Below, in pieces: positions 56,738 through 64,000 of a stretch of DNA of 64,000 bases; the first letter of the stretch is position 1, and the number at the start of each line of letters is the position of its first letter. The stretch spans positions 3,100,001 to 3,164,000 of the forward strand of contig NC_079879.1 of assembly GCF_029227915.1 (NCBI RefSeq), written 5' to 3'. A program made the translations under genes and the position numbers. Source of the DNA: Hydractinia symbiolongicarpus. Lineage: Eukaryota > Cnidaria > Hydrozoa > Anthoathecata > Hydractiniidae. The notes beneath the pieces are model-generated. The model ran no database searches. It saw nothing but the letters and a program-made list of their open reading frames with translations, and was not told the origin of the DNA.

Positions 56738-59700
56738 ATGGCAACAACAACATTGAAAGGCTCCACCAGCGTTTAAAGAGGATGATGACTATAGCAGTTG
56801 GAAGAACGATTTGGAGATCTGGCAGATGTTTACAGAACTACCAAAGAAAAAGCAAGGTCCAGCTGTATACCTGTCACTGACTGGTCGGGCACGGGATCAG
56901 GACGCGACCTGACACCTGCAGAAGTTGGATCAGATGATGGTTTGGGCAAGATTATATCTAAGCTAGATTCAATATATTTCAAAGATGAAAGCACAAGAGC
57001 ATTTATTTTATGACTATAAGAGGAATAGTGGAGACAAATTTCCTGATTTTATTGTGCAGTTTGAGAAACTCTACAATAAGATATCCAAATATGATATGGC
57101 ATTGCCTGAAGCTGTCAGGGCATATTTTCTTCTCACAGCTGCGAATATGTCTGAAGAAAATGAAAAACTGGCTCGTACAACTTGTGCAGAACTCAAGTAT
57201 AAGAATATGAAGGACACAATCATGAAGATATTTGGAGAACTGAACACAGCAGAAGACGCTGCACATTTGGGAGCTCTTCCTGTGAAACAGGAATGCTTTT
57301 ATGGAAATCGTCATGCTGATACCAAGGACAGCTTGTCAAGGAATACACGTTCAAGAATGAATCCTGTTGATAAAGATGGGAAACTCATGAGGTGCCATGA
57401 ATGTGAATCAACAAGACATTTTGCTAACAAATGTCCTCATAAAAATCAAGAGCAAAAAGGTTTCAGATCATGGAACAATAGACCTACAGAAAAGAAACAA
57501 GATGTAAATGAGATCCATATCACCCTTTTTGCAGCCTCTCCAGACCAAAGGCAATATTGTCTTGTTGGAGAATCCTTTGGTAGAGGTGTCTTGGATTCTG
57601 GCTGTACAAAGACAGTGGCTGGGGAGAAATGGATGGATGAATATCTTGTGACTCTCTCTGAATCAGATAAAAATGCTGTAGTTTCAAATAGTACTGATTC
57701 TATATATAGATTTGGTGATGGAAAGGAAGTGAAAGCTACAAGAAATCTAATCATACCAGTTATTCTAGGTGGCAACAAGTATAAATTGTCTGTTGACATA
57801 GTAGAGATTGAAATACCACTACTGATTAGTCGTAATACCATGAAGTCTCTCAGTATGAAATTAGATTTTACCAGTGACTTGGCCCTTATTGAGAAGAAAA
57901 GAATTGACTTAATATGTACCACAACAGGACACTATTGTCTTCCACTAACACATTGTGATCTTGATGCTCAAAAAGGAACAAAAATCATTCTACATGGAGA
58001 AAATTTGAAAAATATTAGTAAGACAGAGAAAACGAAAAAAGCTATGAAACTGCACCGCCAATTCGCTCATGCTGGCAAAGATAAGCTACTCAAACTTGTA
58101 AAGGATAGTAATTTGTATGACAAGGAATTTTGGTCATGCATCGAAAAATGTAGACCAGTTGTGGGTATACCTCTGGCAAACACTTTTAATCAAGTAATAT
58201 GTATGGATTTAAAAGTTTATGAACATAATAAACAACACATCTTACATATCATTGATGCTGCAACTCGTTACTCTGCTGGATGTCTTATCAAATCGAAACA
58301 TAAAGATGTCATTGTCAGTAGAGTGTTTAGATTTTGGATTGCATACTTCGGATCACCAAGTACAATCTTGACTGACAATGGTGGTGAATTTTCGAATGAG
58401 GTTTTACAAGAAATGAATGAAAAGCTCAATATTGAGACAAAAACAACAGCAGGCGAATCTCCTTTCAGCAATGGTATTGTGGAAAGACATAATAAAATTC
58501 TGCCAGAGACCATGTTCAAGACAATTGAAGATACAAATTGTGAACCAGACGTAGCACTAGCATGGGCCATCAGCGCAAAGAATTCTTTACAGAATCATGG
58601 TGGCTACAGCCCTAACCAATTGGTATTTGGCCATAATGTGAACACACCCACTATTCTGACAGATGATTTACCAGCATTGGAGCCAACTACGTCAAGTGAA
58701 ATAGTGAAAAAAAATCTATCTGCTCTGCATAAGGCAAGGGAGAATTTCATTAAAGCAGAATCCAGTGAGAGAAATAAAAGAGCGCTTAGACATAATGTTA
58801 GAACATATTCTGATGAGACGTATTTGAATGGGGAAAAAGTCTTCTACAAGCGCAAAAACACCAAGGGTTGGAAATGTCCAGGTGTGGTTTTGGGACAAGA
58901 TGGTCAAATGGTGCTTGTCAGACATGGTGGTAACTTTTACCGAGTGCATCCATGTCAGTTGATGAAACATAGCCAAAATTATAAAGTTAGTTAAATCAAG
59001 TCAGATCATGTCAAGAGGAAGGAAGGCCATTTGAATAAGTTGTATGTAATGAACGATAGTGTCAATGATTGTGATAATGATGATGATGGTGATTGTGACG
59101 GTGATGATTATGATAATGCTGATGATGATGATGACACAGCTGATAAGAATGTGATTGATGTTTATGACGATTCTGAAGATGTAGAGCAATATCATCAAGA
59201 ACAAGCTAGAAATGTAGACGAAAATGACCAAGAAGATTCTGGCACAAGTGAAAATGAAGTTGAGGAAAACAGGGATACTCATAACAATAATAAAACTGAA
59301 AAAGACGAAGGTAGTGGTTGTACAAGTGACATTTTCAGAAGACCATCTACAGAATCCAAGAAAGTTGAATCGAAACCAAAAGCAAAATCATACATCAAAT
59401 AAAATCTAAATGGAAGATGGTATCGTGCAAGAGTTCTCTCAGCACAACCCAAAAGAAGTGGCACTTATAAAAATTGGGTTAATGTGTCTAATGATGGTGA
59501 TAGAAAGCCAAAAAGCATCAATTGGAATGATGTGTCCAAATGGGTCAAGCTGGAAAATCCGGAATTCCCTGTCTATATGTGTGATGTCGATATGTTTTCA
59601 CAGGAAGTAGTTGATGCGAAGGAGAGAGAATTGCAAAATTTAAAAGAAAATGATGTCTTCGAAAAAGTTCCAGACACTGGTTAAACAACTGTATCAAGCA

Positions 59701-61043
59701 AATGGGTCATAACTGAGAAATTTAAAGGTGAAAAAAGGGTTGTGAAAGCTAGATTGGTGGCTAGAGGCTTTGAGGAAAATTCACATTCGTTGAGAACAGA
59801 TTCTCCAACTTGTGGCAAACAAAGTCTTCGACTTGCTATGGCTATCATAGTTAGCAATGATTGGCAGATCAATTCACTTGATATCACTGCAGCTTTTCTT
59901 CAGGGAGATGCTATTGAAAGAGAACTGTTTCTACAACCACCAAAAGACACATTGTCATTGGGAACAGTGTGGAAACTAAAGAGATGTTTGTATGGGTTAA
60001 ACGATGCATCTAGAGCATGGTACAAACGAGTGAGAAGTGAAATGTTGAAACTTGGTGGTGAAATGTGTACCTACGACTCTGCTGTGTTTTACTGGTATAG
60101 AGGCAAGCAAATCACTGGAATTCTTGTTTGCCATGTTGATGACTTTGTGTATGGTGGTAGTCCAGCTTTCCACAAAGATGTTATTGCTAAACTTTTTGAA
60201 ACGTTCAAAATCAGTACGCAATTGAGCTCAACCTTCAAGTATCTAGGTTTAGATGCAAAATTAAGATTAATCAAGTGAGCTATATAGAGTCTTTGATAAC
60301 TGTTAATATTGAAAATGATGTTAACAATGAACGAAAATTGACTAGCAAGGAAAAGACCATGCTAAGATCGTTGAGTGGGCAAATTGCTTGGGTGGCCGGA
60401 CAAACCCGCCCTGATGTGGCTTATGATAGTTGCCAAACGTCTAATTATGGCAAGGAACCTACAGTTCAAAATTTGAAAGATGCCAACAAGATTATTCGAA
60501 AAATTAAGAGCAAGCATGTTGCAATAACCATTGCCAAAATTGCAAATATGAAAAATTGTGAAATTATTTGCTACACAGATGCAACTCATTTGAAGTTTGA
60601 AGTGTGGATCATCACAAGGTGCATTCATCATATTTGTGAAACACCTAAGCGAAGTTATACCAATCTGCTGGCAATCAAAGAAACTACAAAGGGTAACCAA
60701 AAGCCCAATTGCTTCGGAAACACTTGCTCTGAGTGAAGGAGCTGATGCTAGTTTTTATTTGGCCAATGTCATACAGCAAATCTGCAAGTTGACGAAGGTT
60801 CCAAAGATCACTTGTATTATCGACAACAAGTCATTATTTGAAACCTTGAAAACGACAAATGTCACAAAGGATTTGAGACTGCAAGTTGATATAGCCAGAT
60901 TGAGGCAGATGGTGGAACAAGATGAGATTACTGTCAAGTGGGTTGAAGGAAAACACCAATTAGCTGACTGCTTGACAAAACATGGAGCGTCTCCAAACAA
61001 GTTGCTTGAGGTTTTGGAGACATCCAAAATATCTCTACAATAA
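56738..61043 (+). pseudogene. Copia gag-pol, element 2, many breaks
   Basis: Gag starts near ATG 56738 and suffers at least three frame changes before 57015. A single frame then runs from 56985 to 60278, broken by in-frame TAA at 58992, 59400 and 59682. It holds a zinc knuckle (CHECESTRHFANKC), protease LDSGCTKTVAG, a preintegrase HRQFAH with its second Cys pair altered or lost, integrase (CMDLKVYE, TDNGGEF, ESPFSNGIVERHN), an unusual Asp-rich spacer (59040-59170), and reverse transcriptase (LDITAAFLQG, CHVDDFVYGG). After 60278 two further frame changes lead to RNase H (SETLALSEGADA, IDNKSLFETL), ending at 61043. Confidence 0.85.
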
Positions 61044-61179
61044 TTAATTGTAGTGATTACCGTTGTGTTTTTTTTTTGATGATTTCAATTTGTTTGTCAT
61101 GTTGATTGTGACAAACAGTTGTAGCATGCAATTTGATATTCTATTTGTGTTGGCTTTAAAATTGTGTTACAGGTGGCAA

Positions 61180-61293
61180 TGTTGATATTGCGATTTGTGT
61201 TAATTCTGTTGTTATCTTTCAGTAACCAATACAATAGAATTAGAGACTGGTGAAGCCTTCAAGTTACCTCATCAAGGTAAGAATCAATTAACA
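61180..61293 (+). repeat. 3' LTR of element 2
   Basis: 114 bp, nearly identical to 56425-56538. The sequence just before it (ttacaggtggcaa) is a weak polypurine tract. Confidence 0.92.
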
Positions 61294-61930
61294 AAATTTG
61301 ATTGGAAGCAACAGCATAAATGGTCTGTTCTGACCTACTATGGATGGCAGTCCAACTTTAGACACAATGGCTGGCCTGTAAAAAGATGGGTATTTGAAGT
61401 TGGGATGGCTCATCTATTGACAAGGCAAACAACTGTAGGCAATTGTCTGAAGATCAACTCACACATGTTACCCCAAACCTGAAAGATTATCCTCTAAGTT
61501 AACTATTGGCGCATAATTCAGGGACTTTTAGAGACTGTAACAAAATTTTGCAAATGCTATTAATATACATAATCTATTTAATTGTACACACAGCTAAACT
61601 AATGGTCAACACAAATTATGTCACCAACAATTACCACATTTTGAGAGTTTAGATCTAACCAACAAATCTAAGCTCCTAATTCCTAGTCTGCTGTATACAT
61701 TGGCAAGTTTAAATTAATAAAATAAACTAGAAAACTATGGTGTCTGCTCACTGGAAAACAGCACAAAATATGCTTTTTTGGTGAGTTCAGCATCTTTGAA
61801 AAAAAAGTAAAAAATTTTGCCCAACAAAGCCCACATCCATTTTAAAAATCAAAAAAAAAATTTGGTTTTATATATGTCAACATTACTTTGCTTATCACAA
61901 CAAGAATTGCATGGGTTAATGAATGCCTTT
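61294..61930. other. Intergenic, nothing supported
   Basis: No coding or structural signal between the second Copia element and the tandem array. Confidence 0.4.
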
Positions 61931-62110
61931 TCTAGTGACAGGATTTCTAGTGACAGGATTTCTAGTGACAGGATTTCTGGTGACAGGGTTTCTAGTGACA
62001 GGATTTCTAGTGACAGGATTTCTAGTGACAGGATTTCTAGTGACAGGATTTCTAGTGACAAGATTTCTAGTGACAGGATTTCTAGTGACAGGATTTCTGG
62101 TGACAGGATT
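61931..62110. repeat. 15-bp minisatellite, 12 units
   Basis: Twelve perfect-length copies of TCTAGTGACAGGATT (180 bp). Variants: units 4 and 12 begin TCTGG, unit 4 has GGGTT, and unit 9 has CAAGATT. The unit length is a multiple of three, so two frames on each strand are free of stops (for example SSDRI on plus). The array sits in a 118-codon open frame with no domain, and I do not call a gene. Confidence 0.95.
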
Positions 62111-62692
62111 TTCATTAAAAGATTACTAACTGTAGTAAAATTTTCTTTATTTGTTTTATTTGATACAATTTGAAATATATAAGCATAGTAAAAAATATAT
62201 AGTTAATACTTTAAGGGTTTTCTTTTTTTCTGGTCTATTCAATGAAAATAAAAGTGCTGTTTTACATTTCGGATATAATTCCAGCCAGTTCGGGAATAAT
62301 TTGGACGTTATTGGAGTTATTGGACGAAAAACTTTAATCAAAAAATTGCCTAATCTAGCACTCAAATATATGGGCCTCTATGGCTAGTCTTGTATAAAAT
62401 TTCTATAAAACTATTTGTAGGGATAACCTTTTAAATTTATCACCTTGTCTCGATAACTCTAGTGCTATAGTTATACGCATAACAATCCAGTTAAAAACAA
62501 GCAAGTCTGTAATTATATATATACTTTGAAAATTGCATTTGCTATCTTGTAAGCTGTGTTACAATATTATATATGAATTAAAATCTAAAGATCTGGTCTT
62601 GCAGCAAGAGGTAACAAGTATTTAGAATTAGCTAGCTTTCTGCTTTTTATACCGATCCTCTACCGTGGACATTTATCCCAAGTTATGGGGTC

Positions 62693-63633
62693 ATCAGCAA
62701 AAAAAATTGAGAGGCCTGGAATGAGCAAACAAGTGTAATTTTGGCAAAATAATTTATGGTAATTAATTTACCTTTATAATATTTATGCATTGATAAAGTT
62801 TGAATGCACATTCCTTAATACCGTATTTGCTCTAATCAGCGCCGCCATCCAATAAGCGCCACACCTTAAGTTTAAAGTTCGTAATTAGTGCCACACTTGA
62901 TTATTTAAATTCTACTCTCTCTTAACAAAATCTTCTTCATTTAGTTCAAGATAATACATTTCTTTTTCTTTTTTTCCAGTTCTTCATGAAGGACCTTTGA
63001 AAGTCTTTTATTCATCGTTGAGCATTTAAATTTAGTTGGAACTACAAGCCCAAGCTCTCTCTTCCTCTTTCCAGTTATATTTTGCTATCACTGAATTAGA
63101 ATCATCTGGTTGGAGAAATGAAAGAGCTAATTATTAAATCTTTCAAAACTTGCCCCCCTAAACTTAGAGATCAATGGCAGCGAAGACAAATTGATCCACT
63201 GCTTCAAAAAGAAACTGAGTACTTGCACCCGAAACCTTCAAAAACCAAAAATCTAAAACTTTGAAATAGTTTCCGCCCTCTAATTAGCGTCACCCTCTAA
63301 TTAGCACAGCCCTCAATTAGCGCCGCTATCAATTAGCACCGCCCTTTAATAAGCGCAGCATGTAAAACCATAAAATTTTAATTAGTGCTGCAGCGCTAAT
63401 TTGAGAAATTACGGTCTCTCTCAAATTATTGATGACAGAACATTTCAAAATTTGCTACTACTTGAATATGACATCATAATTTATGCAGCATAATTAAATC
63501 TGAAATTCTTTAAATGTAAATATCTTGAGAATGAAAAACGCTTTTTAAAAAATTTGGAAAGACTTGTAATCCAACTTTTTAAACTCTATAATATAAGTCC
63601 AACATCATTTTATACCTCGAGTTCCGTTTAAGC
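62693..63633 (+). repeat. Dispersed repeat, copy 2 (interrupted)
   Basis: Second copy of the repeat at 7561-7915. Homology runs from tatggggtc to about 62820, breaks, and resumes near 63418 (caaattattgatgacagaacattt...) to tatacctcgagttcc. The middle is the MITE described separately. Confidence 0.6.
62820..63418. mobile_element. MITE nested in the dispersed repeat
   Basis: The left end accgtatttgctctaatcagcgc and the right end (complement accgtaatttctcaaattagcgc) form inverted termini of about 23 bp with few mismatches. The interior repeats cctctaattagcg and aataagcgc words and is non-coding. Comparison with 7561-7915, which lacks it, shows the empty site. Confidence 0.7.
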
Positions 63634-64000
63634 TTTATGTTAATTGAGCGCAAGGGTAAAATCTGAGTTATGAAATACGGGGAAAAGCACTAGAATAACC
63701 TGGGAAACCCTCCAGGATATTTATCCAGGGTCCGTTCACCCTCGTACTTAATCTCAGAAAGCTATAGCTATATAGCTACAAGAATGCACCATAGAAAATG
63801 GCAGGAGTTCAATTTATCTAGCTTATGTATAATTGGAGTTAATTTATGTTAAAGGTCTGGATATATGCAAATATATCTTACTGATGTGTAAAAGGTTGTC
63901 TTGGCCTATCAATACACCTTTACGAGAATTCAGGAAAACTAACACTCCATTGCAGCTTATTTTGCGATTGGAGGAGGTAAACATCACACTTTTATAAGGA
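63634..64000. other. Window end, no supported gene
   Basis: A short open frame starting at 63884 (MCKRLSWPINTPLREFRK) runs to the edge and could be an exon, but no second exon is available to test it. Confidence 0.25.

Larger units (their letters stand above)
56425..61293 (+). mobile_element. Second Copia-type LTR retrotransposon upstream of RTF2
   Basis: The element has two 114-bp LTRs, an initiator-tRNA-Met-type primer site (TGGTAGCAGAG, from 56540) and Copia gene order. It is related to element 1 in protein sequence but has unrelated, shorter LTRs. LTRs of this size occur in the metazoan GalEa group of Copia elements, which is my tentative placement. The flanks (TTTAT before, AAATT after) do not form a target duplication. 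The polyprotein is far more broken than in element 1. Confidence 0.9.

Noticed and set aside
61931-62110. CRISPR-like array
   Set aside because: The units are directly adjacent with no unique spacers, and the genome is eukaryotic.
61817-62173. 118-codon ORF over the minisatellite
   Set aside because: The frame is open only because the 15-bp unit is a multiple of three and lacks stops. The flanks have no coding character.
63884-64000. Open frame starting MCKRLSWPINTPLREFRK, running to the window edge
   Set aside because: It may be an exon, but without a second exon or a known motif it cannot be separated from chance.

Overview
The window looks like AT-rich nuclear DNA of an animal. Its genes are split by GT-AG introns and encode animal or eukaryotic families: SAMM50, gamma-glutamyl hydrolase, a COE/EBF transcription factor, sideroflexin, ataxin-3, dihydropteridine reductase and RTF2. 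Many non-LTR and Copia-type elements and MITEs lie between them. A cnidarian, possibly a hydrozoan, is my best guess. It rests on gene style and transposon types, and no species marker is visible.

Layout. 1-1700: possible exons of an unidentified + strand gene, with an in-frame stop and an apparent frame change. 2641-4689 (-): two-exon coiled-coil protein. 5.6-6.3 kb: decayed LINE tail. 8321-9700 (+): SAMM50, uninterrupted. 10825-13438 (+): gamma-glutamyl hydrolase, two exons. 13863-17139 (-): three-exon HMG-box-like protein. 19531-24903 (+): COE/EBF gene, 13 exons visible, 5' end uncertain. 26.2-26.8 kb: pogo-like transposon remnant. 27483-31686 (-): sideroflexin, 11 exons. 34287-35114 (-): ataxin-3, uninterrupted. 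35.6-39.0 kb: nearly full-length RTE-type LINE, with a shrunken relative at 33.7 kb. 41355-42933 (+): dihydropteridine reductase, seven exons. 43.1-45.2 kb (-): decayed CR1/jockey-type LINE. 47954-56124 (-): RTF2, whose first intron holds a complete Copia-type retrotransposon (50004-55100). A second Copia-type element (56425-61293) starts 300 bp upstream of the RTF2 start codon. 61.3-64.0 kb: a 15-bp tandem array and nested repeats.

The host genes are housekeeping or developmental loci that share no pathway: mitochondrial outer-membrane biogenesis (SAMM50), mitochondrial serine transport (sideroflexin), folate/pterin metabolism (gamma-glutamyl hydrolase, dihydropteridine reductase), deubiquitination (ataxin-3), replication-fork control (RTF2) and neural/developmental transcription (COE). 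There is no operon-like organisation. I found no convincing undescribed multi-gene system. The most notable points are RTF2 exon 1 sandwiched between two Copia elements, LTRs that look young around broken ORFs, the PHD-like finger in the RTE polyprotein, uninterrupted SAMM50 and ATXN3 reading frames among intron-rich genes, a 39-bp duplication that copies a sideroflexin splice donor, and a nested MITE insertion that can be read by comparing two repeat copies. All exon boundaries were read by eye from splice signals and phase. Some frameshifts could be assembly errors.
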